DNA of 64,000 nt, taken from Candidatus Terasakiella magnetica. Lineage in GTDB: Bacteria > Pseudomonadota > Alphaproteobacteria > Rhodospirillales > Terasakiellaceae. A program made the translations under genes and the position numbers. The stretch lies in NCBI RefSeq assembly GCF_900093605.1, contig NZ_FLYE01000012.1, positions 310,001 to 374,000 of the forward strand, in the 5' to 3' direction. Below, in pieces: positions 8,885-17,946 of the stretch. Every line of letters starts with the position of its first letter. Position 1 is the first letter of the stretch. The notes beneath the pieces were generated by a model. That model was not told the DNA's origin. It saw only the letters and a program-made list of their open reading frames with translations, and did not search any database.

Positions 8885-9532
8885 ATGGTTTCCTATCTCG
8901 ACATTGATAAAGAGTTGGAACCCTATGGGCTATGCTTGCGCGGCGGCTTTGTTGAGAATAGTACCTATCTGCTGGTCGGCAATGTCGGCTCAAAAATGTG
9001 GAAACAGTTCGGTCGTGAACATGAAGACTGGATTGAGCCAAATCCCATGGATAACTGGACCCGCAAATCCATGGATGCGTTGGCCCAGAAAATTGGCGCC
9101 ACGGTCATTTATCCCTTTGATGGGCCGAATTATGCACCTTTTCAGTTTTGGGCAGAAAAAGCCGACTGTGTGTTTCCTTCTCCCATTGGTCCGTTGATCC
9201 ATCCTAAATATGGCTTATGGCATGCGTATCGTGCGGTGTTTTTGTTTGATCAGGCGGTTGAGGATGTACCGGACATTCCTGATGAGGCCTCACCATGCGA
9301 GCGCTGTTTTACAAAGCCCTGTCTTTCAAGCTGTCCGGTTGAGGCTTTTTCACAAGATAAGCCGTTTAAGTTTCAAAAATGTATCGATTTTCTCAATAAA
9401 AACCTTGAAGGTTCCTGCATGAAATATGGCTGTCTGGCCCGCCAAGCCTGTCCGGTGGGTAAGCAATATGCCTATGAGCGCGAACATGCCTTTTTCCATC
9501 TGGAACGTTTCAGACGTTTAGCGCCTAAGTAA
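8885..9532 (+). CDS. Ferredoxin-like 4Fe-4S protein of unknown role
   Basis: This 215-residue soluble protein has a cysteine-rich C-terminal third: CERCFTKPCLSSCP, then a second set in KCIDFL...SCMKYGCLARQACPVG. The spacing fits a dicluster 4Fe-4S fold like the C-terminal domain of epoxyqueuosine reductase, but the QueG cobalamin-binding part is not evident. The N-terminal 120 residues (conserved-looking WTRKSMD and FDGPNYAPFQFW) match the general look of uncharacterised alphaproteobacterial ferredoxin-like proteins. Partner and substrate cannot be read from the sequence. Confidence 0.75.
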   Translation: MVSYLDIDKELEPYGLCLRGGFVENSTYLLVGNVGSKMWKQFGREHEDWIEPNPMDNWTRKSMDALAQKIGATVIYPFDGPNYAPFQFWAEKADCVFPSPIGPLIHPKYGLWHAYRAVFLFDQAVEDVPDIPDEASPCERCFTKPCLSSCPVEAFSQDKPFKFQKCIDFLNKNLEGSCMKYGCLARQACPVGKQYAYEREHAFFHLERFRRLAPK

Positions 9533-9572
9533 CCTATGGACTTAAGGGTAAAAAAAGCCCATATAAGATTTT

Positions 9573-10409
9573 ATGTTACCGTTTATTAAAATGCATGGGC
9601 TTGGCAATGATTTTGTTGTGCTGGATGCCCGCGAGACTCCGATTGAACTGAGCGTAACACAGGTGCAGGCGATGGCCGACCGACGCACAGGTGCAGGATG
9701 TGACCAATTTATCGTGATGGAACCGGCGAAAGATAAAAAGGCCGATGTGTTCATGCGTATTCGCAACGCCGATGGCAATGAGGTTGAGGCCTGTGGCAAT
9801 GCCACACGCTGCATTGCGCGCATTATGATGGATGAAACAGGCAAGTCCGATGTGGTGGTGGAAACCGTTGTTGGCCTTCTTCATGCCACACAAGCCCATG
9901 AGGGTAGCGTGACGGTTAATATGGGTCCGGCCCGCCTAGGCTGGGAGGAAATCCCAACCGCAGCGCAATGCGATACCTTAAACATGCCTGTGACGGTAGG
10001 CCCGCTTGAATCCCCTGTTGGGGTGAATGTGGGAAACCCCCATGCGGTTTATTTTGTTGAAGATGCAGAAAGTATTGATCTGGTAGCTGCAGGCCCGCAT
10101 GTGGAAACCCATCCGTTTTTTCCCGATCGCATTAATGTGGAAGTGGTCTCTAAAACAAAAGAGGGTGCCTTGCGCATGCGGGTATGGGAACGCGGTGTAG
10201 GGATTACCCAAGCTTGTGGCACAGGGGCATGTGCCACTGTGGTTGCAGCGGTTCGCCGTGGTGTGATTGAAGGACGCTGCGCTGATGTGGTGCTGGATGG
10301 CGGCACACTTAATATTGAATGGCTGGAAAATGGTGAGATTCTCATGACGGGTCCGGCAAGCCGTGCCTTTAGCGGGACGTTTCATTCATCGGTCTATCCG
10401 GGGGCATAG
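9573..10409 (+). CDS. dapF: Diaminopimelate epimerase (DapF)
   Basis: DapF converts LL- to meso-diaminopimelate, the precursor of lysine and of peptidoglycan cross-links. Its 278 residues carry both catalytic cysteines in their motifs: EACGNATRC (Cys74) and QACGTGACATV (Cys215). The start MLPFIKMHGLGNDFV is the family N-terminus. The next gene (mtaB) starts 7 bases after the stop and ftsY follows that, a dapF-mtaB-ftsY order common in alphaproteobacteria. Confidence 0.97.
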   Translation: MLPFIKMHGLGNDFVVLDARETPIELSVTQVQAMADRRTGAGCDQFIVMEPAKDKKADVFMRIRNADGNEVEACGNATRCIARIMMDETGKSDVVVETVVGLLHATQAHEGSVTVNMGPARLGWEEIPTAAQCDTLNMPVTVGPLESPVGVNVGNPHAVYFVEDAESIDLVAAGPHVETHPFFPDRINVEVVSKTKEGALRMRVWERGVGITQACGTGACATVVAAVRRGVIEGRCADVVLDGGTLNIEWLENGEILMTGPASRAFSGTFHSSVYPGA

Positions 10410-10416
10410 AAACAAG

Positions 10417-11670
10417 GTGTCTGAAGCCAAAGTTGTCACATTGGGATGCCGGCTCAATACCTATGAGTCTGAGGTTATGCGCAAAAACGCCGAGGAGGCC
10501 GGCCTTGATAATGCGGTGATCATCAACACTTGCGCGGTTACGGGTGAAGCCGTGCGCCAAGCGCGCCAGACCATTCGTAAAATGCGCAAAAAAGACCCCA
10601 ATGCCAAAATCATTGTGACAGGTTGTGCCGCTCAAATCGATCCAGAAGCCTTTGCTGAAATGGATGAGGTTGATCGTGTCATTGGCAATAAGGAAAAGCT
10701 CGAAGTTGAAAGCTTTTTGCCAGAGCGCACAGAGCTGATTGAAGTCACCGATATTATGGAAGTGCGCGAAACGGCTCATCACCTCATTGATGGGTTTGAT
10801 GGGCATACGCGCGCCTTTATTGAGGTGCAGCAAGGCTGTGATCACCGCTGTACTTTTTGCATTATTCCTTTTGGGCGCGGTCCTAATCGCTCTGTCCCTA
10901 TTGGCGAAATTGTCGATCGGGTTAAAAATCTGGTGGAGCGTGGCTATCGTGAGGTGGTGCTTACGGGTGTGGATGTGACTTCATATGGGCCGGACCTGCC
11001 CGGTAAACCCAGCTTTGGTCAGATGGTGCGCCGTGTGCTGAGTAATGTGCCGCAATTACCGCGCTTGCGCCTAAGCTCGCTTGACCCCGCAGCCATTGAT
11101 GAGGATTTGCTTGAGGTTATTTCAAATGAGCCGCGTTTGATGCCGCATTTTCATCTCAGCCTGCAATCTGGTGAGGATATGATTTTAAAACGCATGAAAC
11201 GCCGCCATACGGTGTTAGATGCGATCTCACTGTGTGATGAGATCAAAAAACGTCGCCCTGATGCGGTATTTGGTGCAGATATCATTGCAGGTTTTCCCAC
11301 TGAAGATGAGGCCATGTTTGCCACAACCATGGAAACCTTGGCGCGCTGTAACATCACCTTTGCCCATGTTTTTCCTTATTCATCGCGCGAAGGCACGCCC
11401 GCTGCGCGCATGCCGCAAGTCCCGGGTGATGTGCGAAAAGCGCGTGCTGCAAAAATCCGCGCGTTGGGCGAGGCGGCTTTAGATGAATTTATGGCAGAAC
11501 GTGTTGGTAAAACTGTCTCTGTACTGGTAGAAAAAAACAACGCAGGCCATTGTGAACATTATTGTCCGGTTCAATTGACAGATGATGTGGATGCAGGCCA
11601 AATCGTTGCTGCAAAAATTGTGAAAATTCAAGATGGTAGTCTTATTGGGGAACGGGTTTTAAATGACTGA
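10417..11670 (+). CDS. mtaB: tRNA t6A37 methylthiotransferase MtaB (radical SAM)
   Basis: MtaB adds a methylthio group to t6A at tRNA position 37. The GTG at 10417 gives a 417-residue protein beginning MSEAKVVTLGCRLNTYESEVM, the normal start of the UPF0004 domain. A longer frame reaches into dapF and is unlikely. The first cluster cysteines lie in the UPF0004 domain (TLGCRLN, INTCAVT, TGCAAQ). The radical SAM cluster is CDHRCTFC, with the GRGPNRS stretch after it. The NTYESE motif and the C-terminal TRAM-like part point to MtaB rather than MiaB. It overlaps ftsY by 8 bases. Confidence 0.93.
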   Translation: MSEAKVVTLGCRLNTYESEVMRKNAEEAGLDNAVIINTCAVTGEAVRQARQTIRKMRKKDPNAKIIVTGCAAQIDPEAFAEMDEVDRVIGNKEKLEVESFLPERTELIEVTDIMEVRETAHHLIDGFDGHTRAFIEVQQGCDHRCTFCIIPFGRGPNRSVPIGEIVDRVKNLVERGYREVVLTGVDVTSYGPDLPGKPSFGQMVRRVLSNVPQLPRLRLSSLDPAAIDEDLLEVISNEPRLMPHFHLSLQSGEDMILKRMKRRHTVLDAISLCDEIKKRRPDAVFGADIIAGFPTEDEAMFATTMETLARCNITFAHVFPYSSREGTPAARMPQVPGDVRKARAAKIRALGEAALDEFMAERVGKTVSVLVEKNNAGHCEHYCPVQLTDDVDAGQIVAAKIVKIQDGSLIGERVLND

Positions 11671-12601
11671 AACAGATCAAAAAGGTTGGATGTCGCGCCT
11701 CAAAGAAGGTTTAAGCAAATCTTCTGATAAATTGACAGGCGGTGTCTTCACCAAGAAAAAGCTGGATGAAGAGGCCTTAGAAGACCTTGAAGATACATTG
11801 ATCATGTCTGATATGGGTCTGGAAAGTGCAGCCAAGATCGTTAAAGGCATTGCCAAGACCCGTTTTGGTAAAGACTTGAGCGATCAAGAACTTAAAGCCG
11901 CCATTGCCGAAGAGATTGAACCGATCTTGGAACCGGTAAATACGGAATGGGAAATCAACGTTCATCATAAACCCCATGTGGTGTTGGTCTGTGGAGTTAA
12001 TGGGTCTGGTAAAACCACCTCCATTGGTAAAATCGCAGGTCTGTTTAAACAACAAGACTTAAAAGTCATGCTGGCTGCGGGCGATACGTTTCGCGCCGCC
12101 GCTGTTGAACAGCTCAAAGTCTGGGGGGAGCGCGCAGGCGTACCCGTGGTTGCCAAAGAAACAGGTGCTGATGCCCCAGCCTTGGCCTTTGATGCGGTGA
12201 AAGAAGCCCAAAAACAAGAAATCGATGTGTTGTTGATTGATACCGCAGGGCGTTTACAAAATAAATCCCACTTGATGGACGAGCTTGAAAAAATTGTTCG
12301 CGTCATCAAGAAAGTCGATGAAAGCGCGCCGCATGATACTATTTTGGTGTTAGATGCAGGCGTGGGTCAAAACGCCCATTCCCAAGTTGAACTATTTGAT
12401 AAAGTCACCAATGTGACAGGTATTATCCTGACCAAACTGGATGGCACAGCCAAAGGCGGGATTGCGGTCTCCTTGGCTGAGAAATTCAATAAACCGATCT
12501 TTGCCATTGGTGTGGGCGAGGGGGCTGAAGACTTACAACCCTTTGATGCCAAAGACTATACCCGCGCTTTAGTGGGATTGAATGAAGAGGCTGGCGAGTA
12601 A
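11663..12601 (+). CDS. ftsY: Signal recognition particle receptor FtsY
   Basis: FtsY docks SRP-ribosome complexes at the inner membrane. The 312-residue protein consists of the NG GTPase domain with a short N-terminal lead and no long acidic A domain. GTPase motifs are GVNGSGKTTSIGK (G1), DTFRAAA, DTAGRLQ (G3) and TKLDGTAKGG (G4). The start overlaps mtaB by 8 bases, so the two are co-translated. The family call is firm. Confidence 0.97.
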   Translation: MTETDQKGWMSRLKEGLSKSSDKLTGGVFTKKKLDEEALEDLEDTLIMSDMGLESAAKIVKGIAKTRFGKDLSDQELKAAIAEEIEPILEPVNTEWEINVHHKPHVVLVCGVNGSGKTTSIGKIAGLFKQQDLKVMLAAGDTFRAAAVEQLKVWGERAGVPVVAKETGADAPALAFDAVKEAQKQEIDVLLIDTAGRLQNKSHLMDELEKIVRVIKKVDESAPHDTILVLDAGVGQNAHSQVELFDKVTNVTGIILTKLDGTAKGGIAVSLAEKFNKPIFAIGVGEGAEDLQPFDAKDYTRALVGLNEEAGE

Positions 12602-12643
12602 GTACCAGTGGGGCGTTAAAAAAATAAGGACATGGAGTTTTAA

Positions 12644-13912
12644 ATGGCTGGAAGTCGCCTTCAACAAACCTCATGGGCCTTGTTTGATTTTGCCAATTCT
12701 GCTTTTCCCACGGTCATTACCACCTTTGTGTTTGCGGCTTATTTCTCAAAAGGCATTGCCCCTGATGAGGTCACAGGCACGGCGCTTTGGGGCTATGCCA
12801 CCAGTATTGCGGCCTTTTTTATTGCTCTATGTGCCCCTGTGTTTGGCGCGATTGCGGATCAAAGCGGGGCGCGCAAGCCGTGGATTTTTCTCTTTTCCTT
12901 TTTGTGTGTGAGTGGGTCGGCCCTTTTATGGTTTGCCACACCTGAGGAAAGCTCCATTGTTTTTGCCCTAACCTGTGTGGGGCTTGCGACATTTGGCTTT
13001 GAAATGGCCATGGTGTTTTACAATGCCATGTTGCCCGGCCTTGCCACACCGGGCAGGGAGGGGCTGCTTTCAGGCCTTTCGTGGGGGCTGGGCTATTTGG
13101 GGGGCTTACTCGCGCTGGCTCTTGTTTTGGTGCTGTTTGTACAAAATGAGACGCCTTTATTTGGCCTTGATAAGACGCTGGCAGAACATTTGCGCATTTC
13201 CGGCCCGTTTGTGGCGCTATGGTACAGTTTATTTGCCTGTGCCTTATTTTTGTTTGTACCGGATCGCCAAAACCGCACGCCTGTTACAAAAGCCGTTTCC
13301 AAAGGGCTGGCAACGTTAAAATCAACCCTTAAAGGCTGGCGGGATCATCCCGATATCTTTTTCTATTTGCTCACCCGTATGATTTATACGGATGGGCTTA
13401 ATACGTTGTTTGCCTTTGGTGGGATTTATGCAGCCGGCACCTTTGATATGGCTTTTAGCGAGCTGATTATTTTTGGTATTGGCATTAATGTTACCGCAGG
13501 CCTTGGTGCGGCAGGTTTTGGCTGGTTAGATGATCGTTTAGGGCCAAAGCGGGTGATTATCATTGCATTGATCTCTATTTCCCTCATTGCAAGCGGGACA
13601 CTTTTGGTCAGTGATAAAACCCATTTTTTAATTTTAGGGTTAAGCTTGGGGCTGTTTATGGGGCCTGCACAAGCTGCAAGCCGGACCTATATGGCCCATA
13701 TCTCGCCTAAAGAAATCAGAACAGAGCTGTTTGGCCTTTATGCCCTATCAGGTAAAGCGACAGCATTTATCGGCCCGCTGCTGGTTGGCGTGATGACTGA
13801 GATTTTTGCCTCACAACGCGCAGGCATGGCGACAATTTTGATCTTTTTTGTGATCGGGCTTGCGTGCATGCGAAACTTGCCCGATATAAGAGGGCAACGA
13901 GACTCTATTTAA
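12644..13912 (+). CDS. MFS transporter, UMF1/Atg22-like family
   Basis: This 422-residue protein has about 12 membrane segments and begins TSWALFDFANSAFPT, the hallmark of the UMF1 (Atg22-like) branch of the major facilitator superfamily. Members include amino-acid effluxers of the yeast vacuole and uncharacterised bacterial carriers. FAYFSK and GAIADQSGARKPW (the cytosolic loop between helices 2 and 3) are also visible. The substrate cannot be told. It lies 42 bases after ftsY and just before the DapC-like aminotransferase. Confidence 0.88.
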   Translation: MAGSRLQQTSWALFDFANSAFPTVITTFVFAAYFSKGIAPDEVTGTALWGYATSIAAFFIALCAPVFGAIADQSGARKPWIFLFSFLCVSGSALLWFATPEESSIVFALTCVGLATFGFEMAMVFYNAMLPGLATPGREGLLSGLSWGLGYLGGLLALALVLVLFVQNETPLFGLDKTLAEHLRISGPFVALWYSLFACALFLFVPDRQNRTPVTKAVSKGLATLKSTLKGWRDHPDIFFYLLTRMIYTDGLNTLFAFGGIYAAGTFDMAFSELIIFGIGINVTAGLGAAGFGWLDDRLGPKRVIIIALISISLIASGTLLVSDKTHFLILGLSLGLFMGPAQAASRTYMAHISPKEIRTELFGLYALSGKATAFIGPLLVGVMTEIFASQRAGMATILIFFVIGLACMRNLPDIRGQRDSI

Positions 13913-13924
13913 GGCCTGTTGATT

Positions 13925-15124
13925 ATGGTGAATTCCTCTCTTTCCCTGCTTAGTGATTACCCTTTCCAGCGTTTGCGCGATCTTTTAGATCATCACGCCA
14001 CACCTGAAGGCTTGCAACCACTTGCCATGTCGATTGGAGAGCCGCAACACCAACCGCCTAAATTGTTGCAAGAGGCCATGAATGACCATGCGACCTTGTG
14101 GAATAAATATCCCCCGATTGCCGGCACGCCTGAGTTGCGCACAGCCATTAAAGATTTTCTGGATCGTCGCTTTGCCTTGAAAGAGGATTTTTTAAGCACA
14201 GAAAACGTCCTGCCCGTATGTGGTACACGCGAAGCTTTGTTTTTAGTGGGCAATCTGTTGATTGAACGCGTGGCAAAGGGGGAAGAAAAGCCACTGGTGT
14301 TGGTACCAAATCCGTTTTACCAGGTTTATGTGGGCGCGGCTGTGATGAATGAAGCCACACCTGTTTACTTACCTGCAGGTCCTGAAAATGGCTTTATGCC
14401 GGACCTTGAAGCCGTCAGTGAGGAAATCTGGGCGAAAACCAGTTTGCTCTTTTTATGCTCACCGGGTAATCCGCAAGGCATGGTGGCTGATCTGGATTAT
14501 TTGCGAAAAGCGCTGGAGCTTGCGCGCCACCATGATTTTATCTTGTTGATGGATGAATGTTATGCAGAGCTTTATGATAGAGATAAACCCCATGGGGCCT
14601 TGGGAATTGCCCAAGAAACCGGGTCTTTAAAGAATTTATTGGTGTTTCATTCTCTTTCTAAACGCTCAAACGCAGCGGGCTTGCGCTCTGGCTTTGTGGC
14701 GGGTGATCTTGATCTGATTAAATCTTTCATCGGGTTGCGCAATTATGGTGGGGCCTCCATGCCTTTGCCGTTACAAGCTGCCAGTGTTGCGCTTTGGAAC
14801 GATGATGAGCATGTGGCTGAGAACCGCCGCCTTTATAAAATGAAGATTGATGCAGCAGAGCGCCATTTGGGCTCGCGTCTTGGTTTTTATCGCCCAGCAG
14901 GGGGGTTCTTCTTGTGGCTGGATGTGTCTGAGCGTTGGGAAAATGGGGAAGCCGCCGCCCTTGAGATTTGGCAAAAATGCGCAGTGCGTGTCATTCCAGG
15001 GGAATATCTTGCCAAGACAGATGAAACGGGGGAAAACCCGGGGACGCGCTATATCCGGCTTGCCCTTGTTCATGAACAAGCCATCATCGAAGAAGCCATG
15101 GGGCGCATTGCTGCGATCTTATAA
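13925..15124 (+). CDS. dapC: PLP aminotransferase, probably succinyldiaminopimelate transaminase (DapC)
   Basis: This fold-type I aminotransferase has 399 residues from ATG 13925; a TTG two codons earlier is possible. The PLP lysine lies in FHSLSKRSNAAGLRSGF, and the SKRSN..G.RSGF form is characteristic of DapC. CSPGNPQG is the conserved NP motif and YIRLALVHE is near the C-terminus. DapC makes N-succinyl-LL-2-amino-6-ketopimelate into the diamino product of the lysine pathway. dapF, dapB and lysA in the same window support this. General class I aminotransferase is the safe fallback. Confidence 0.8.
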   Translation: MVNSSLSLLSDYPFQRLRDLLDHHATPEGLQPLAMSIGEPQHQPPKLLQEAMNDHATLWNKYPPIAGTPELRTAIKDFLDRRFALKEDFLSTENVLPVCGTREALFLVGNLLIERVAKGEEKPLVLVPNPFYQVYVGAAVMNEATPVYLPAGPENGFMPDLEAVSEEIWAKTSLLFLCSPGNPQGMVADLDYLRKALELARHHDFILLMDECYAELYDRDKPHGALGIAQETGSLKNLLVFHSLSKRSNAAGLRSGFVAGDLDLIKSFIGLRNYGGASMPLPLQAASVALWNDDEHVAENRRLYKMKIDAAERHLGSRLGFYRPAGGFFLWLDVSERWENGEAAALEIWQKCAVRVIPGEYLAKTDETGENPGTRYIRLALVHEQAIIEEAMGRIAAIL

Positions 15125-16006
15125 ATGATCATCAGCGCGTCCAGACGCACCGATATTCCCGCCTTTTATAGCAAATGGTTTATCAATCGTCTGCGTGCAG
15201 GCTTTGTGCAAACGCGCAATCCGTTTAATTATCATCAGGTAAAGAAGGTCTCGCTTTTACCACAAGACGTGGATTGCATCGTTTTTTGGACCCGCAATCC
15301 CGCGCCTTTGATGGATCATTTAGGTGAGCTGGATGATCTGAAAATACCCTATTATTTCCATTACACCATTACCGGATACCCCCGCGCGCTGGAGAGGAAA
15401 ACCCCCAAGCTAGATCAAGCCATTGAGACCTTTCAGGCCTTATCTGAGCGCATTGGCCCAGAGCGCGTTATTTGGCGTTATGATCCTATTTTGTTGTCAA
15501 ACTTGGTACAACCCCAAGACCATATGAAGGTCTTTGGTACAATTGCAGGAAAGCTTAAAGGCCATAGTCAACGTGCGGTTATCAGCATGGCAGACTTTTA
15601 TACCAAAACAGAGCGTAATCTGGATAAAATTGAGGGCTTAAATTATGATAATTTAAGATTGCATAATAACCTATTGGAAGAATTTATTAATCAATTTAAA
15701 AATGAGGCTGATAGGAATGGATTGACCCTGTATTCCTGCGCGGAAGAAAGCGATTTAGAGTGTTTTGGGATCAGTGCAGGTCAATGTATTGATGAAGGGC
15801 TTATAAGTAGATTTACTGAGCTAAAGGTCAGATTTAAAAAAGATTCTGGGCAACGTAAAAATTGTGGCTGTGTGAAATCTGTTGATATCGGGGCCTATAA
15901 TAGCTGCCTTCATGGCTGTGAATATTGCTATGCCACCTATAATCAGAATCGCGCCCTGACAAATGCAAAAAAGCATGACCCTGAAAGTCCATTTTTGATT
16001 GAATAA
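15125..16006 (+). CDS. DUF1848 family protein with C-terminal CxxxCxxC cluster motif
   Basis: The start MIISASRRTDIPAFYSKWF and the DCIVFWTRNP motif mark the DUF1848 family, whose role is unknown. Near the C-terminus are KNCGCVKS and SCLHGCEYCYATYN. The latter is a Cx3Cx2C motif of radical-SAM type, but close to the protein end instead of the start of the barrel. The length is 293 residues. The ATG follows directly after the dapC stop codon, so the two are likely co-transcribed. A TIM-barrel 4Fe-4S enzyme is an inference. Confidence 0.85.
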   Translation: MIISASRRTDIPAFYSKWFINRLRAGFVQTRNPFNYHQVKKVSLLPQDVDCIVFWTRNPAPLMDHLGELDDLKIPYYFHYTITGYPRALERKTPKLDQAIETFQALSERIGPERVIWRYDPILLSNLVQPQDHMKVFGTIAGKLKGHSQRAVISMADFYTKTERNLDKIEGLNYDNLRLHNNLLEEFINQFKNEADRNGLTLYSCAEESDLECFGISAGQCIDEGLISRFTELKVRFKKDSGQRKNCGCVKSVDIGAYNSCLHGCEYCYATYNQNRALTNAKKHDPESPFLIE

Positions 16007-16157
16007 GTAGACTATAATCTTTTTACGGGGTGGTTATTTGCATCCACTAAACCATAAAGTGTTATTTAAAGTATTTATTTCTCTCAATCCCCCCTATTTG
16101 GGTGACGTAGGCACCCTTTAAAAAAGATAAAATTTTATTAAAATAAGGGAGGGTGTA

Positions 16158-16523
16158 ATGGCAAAGATATTAGTCGCAGAAGATGTTGCAGAAATCAGGT
16201 TTGCTTATGAAACCATACTCAGTGCGGAGGGGCATGAGGTCACCACAGCAACTAATGGCAAAGAGGCCTCGGATTTTTTAAATCAATCAGATTTTGACTT
16301 GGTTTTAACTGATCTGCTGATGCCTGAGGGAGACGGTCTTTCAGTGGCGAGTTTTGCCCATAAATTGGAAAATCGTCCCAAGCTCTTGGTCATTACCGGA
16401 GGTGGGGATCGGATCTCTCCTTATGAAGCCTTGAAAATGGGTGAGTTTTTGTTTGATGTCTCTATGGTAAAGCCTGTGAATGCGCAGGATTTACTGCAAG
16501 CCGTGCGCAAAATGATCAATTGA
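16158..16523 (+). CDS. Single-domain response regulator (CheY-like receiver)
   Basis: This 121-residue protein is a stand-alone receiver. The acidic pair is in VAED (residues 8-9), the phosphorylation site Asp is in VLTDLLMPEGDG (about residue 51), the switch Thr is in LVITGG and the conserved Lys in MVKPVN. There is no output domain, so it acts by binding a partner as CheY or a phosphorelay carrier does. A very strong ribosome site (GGGAGGG) lies 5 bases before the ATG. No histidine kinase is adjacent. A cheZ gene lies 34 kb away. Confidence 0.92.
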   Translation: MAKILVAEDVAEIRFAYETILSAEGHEVTTATNGKEASDFLNQSDFDLVLTDLLMPEGDGLSVASFAHKLENRPKLLVITGGGDRISPYEALKMGEFLFDVSMVKPVNAQDLLQAVRKMIN

Positions 16524-16571
16524 TTTTTGCTTGGCTTTAAGGAAATAAAATTTCAACATACCTCTATAGAA

Positions 16572-16601
16572 AACACCTTTTATTGCGCTGCAAAAGGTGT
16601 T
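16572..16601. promoter_or_regulatory. Perfect inverted repeat and TGC-type motif upstream of mch
   Basis: AACACCTTTT (16572-16581) and AAAAGGTGTT (16592-16601) form perfect 10-base arms around a 10-base loop. Overlapping it off-centre is TTATTGCGCTGCAAAA (16580-16595), which resembles motifs found before etfB, ccr and phaZ. No T-run follows, so it does not look like the terminator of the receiver gene. It lies 48-77 bases before the mch ATG. Operator function is inferred. Confidence 0.5.
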
Positions 16602-16648
16602 AGAAAACGTCCAAATTCTGATTCTTTAAGATTTAAGGACGTCCAGTT

Positions 16649-17704
16649 ATGACAAAAACAAATCCGGGTAACTTCTTTGAAGATTTCTCCCTTGGTCAAG
16701 AGCTTGTTCACGCCACACCGCGCACGGTAACCGAAGGCGATGTATCTTTATATACAGCGCTTTATGGTTTTCGCCATATGCCGCATTCGGCTGAACCTTA
16801 TGCCATGGAACTGGGCTTTGAAGCCATGCCACTTGATGACATGCTCGCCTTCCATATGGTTTTTGGTAAAACAGTACCGGACGTCTCCTTAAACGCAGTG
16901 GCTAACCTTGGCTATGCAGCGGGTCGTTTTGGCGCACCTGTTTATCCCGGTGATACGGTGCGCACCACCTCAACCGTGATCGGTTTGAAAGAAAACTCCA
17001 ACGGCAAAACAGGCGTTGTGTATGTCAATTCAGTGGGTGTGAACCAGAAAGATGAAGTCGTTCTGGATTATGTACGCTGGGTGATGGTGAAGAAGAAAAA
17101 TCTTGATGCCCCAACACCAGAAGCCGTTATTCCTGAGCTGCCAAAAGTGGTGGATGTGGATGATCTGGTTATTGCTGAAGGTCTGGATTTCTCTAAATAT
17201 GATTGTGAACTGGCTGGCTCTCCTCACCTGTGGGAAGACTATGAAGTGGGCGAGAAAATCGACCATATTGATGGCATGACCATTGAGGAAGCTGAACACC
17301 AGATGGCAACGCGCTTGTATCAAAACACAGCAAAAGTTCACTTTGATCAGTTTGCCGCAAAAGATAACCGCTTTGGCAAACGCCTGATTTATGGCGGTCA
17401 CATTATCTCATTGGCACGCGGCCTGTCTTTCAACGGTTTGGGCAATGCCTTTAAAGTGGCTGCGATCAATGCTGGCGCACATGCCAACCCGACTTTCTCT
17501 GGCAATACAATCTTTGCATGGTCTGAAGTGTTGGATAAGCAGGAAATCAAAGGCCGCTCTGACATGGGCGCGCTTCGTCTGCGTCTGGTTGCGACAAAAG
17601 ATCAGCCAACTGAGGGCTTCCCTTATAAAGGTGAAGACGGCAAATACAGCCCAGATGTTGTTCTTGATCTAGATTACTGGGTTTTGATGCCACGTCGCGG
17701 CTAA
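16649..17704 (+). CDS. mch: Mesaconyl-CoA hydratase (Mch), double MaoC/hot-dog domain
   Basis: Mch hydrates mesaconyl-C1-CoA to beta-methylmalyl-CoA in the ethylmalonyl-CoA pathway. The 351-residue protein has two MaoC-like halves: TEGDVSLYTALYGFRHMPHS in the first, and HFDQFAAKDNRFGKRLIYGG followed by HIISLARGLSFNGLGNAF in the second. That is the standard Mch layout. ecm, ccr and mcd, whose products supply mesaconyl-CoA, lie 12-16 kb downstream in this window, which supports the specific call. It is followed by a strong terminator and appears monocistronic. Confidence 0.92.
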   Translation: MTKTNPGNFFEDFSLGQELVHATPRTVTEGDVSLYTALYGFRHMPHSAEPYAMELGFEAMPLDDMLAFHMVFGKTVPDVSLNAVANLGYAAGRFGAPVYPGDTVRTTSTVIGLKENSNGKTGVVYVNSVGVNQKDEVVLDYVRWVMVKKKNLDAPTPEAVIPELPKVVDVDDLVIAEGLDFSKYDCELAGSPHLWEDYEVGEKIDHIDGMTIEEAEHQMATRLYQNTAKVHFDQFAAKDNRFGKRLIYGGHIISLARGLSFNGLGNAFKVAAINAGAHANPTFSGNTIFAWSEVLDKQEIKGRSDMGALRLRLVATKDQPTEGFPYKGEDGKYSPDVVLDLDYWVLMPRRG

Positions 17705-17727
17705 TTATATCCAAAGAATTTGATTTA

Positions 17728-17766
17728 AAGCGCCTTTCTCGTTATCGCGGGAAAGGCGTTTTTTAT
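17728..17766 (+). terminator. Rho-independent terminator of mch
   Basis: CGCCTTTC (17731-17738) and GAAAGGCG (17751-17758) pair around a loop containing TCGTTATCGCGG, followed by TTTTTTATT. It ends the mch transcript. Confidence 0.88.
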
Positions 17767-17887
17767 TGGGCTTTGTGTCCCCTAAAATATCGCAAAGTAG
17801 AGTTTTATCTAATATAAAATTACCCTAATAAAACAAGTAATTATGAAACGAATTATAATCAATTAAGAAAAATTCGCATTTCTTACT

Positions 17888-17915
17888 TTGACTTCAGCGC
17901 CATAGACCTTACTCT
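17888..17915 (+). promoter_or_regulatory. Possible sigma70 promoter of the parA-like operon
   Basis: TTGACT (17888-17893), a 16-base spacer and TACTCT (17910-17915) lie 32 bases before the parA-like ATG. The surrounding 17770-17946 is AT-rich. The -10 match is modest. Confidence 0.4.
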
Positions 17916-17946
17916 AAATAGAAACAGGGATAAAAAGAGTAGATCA

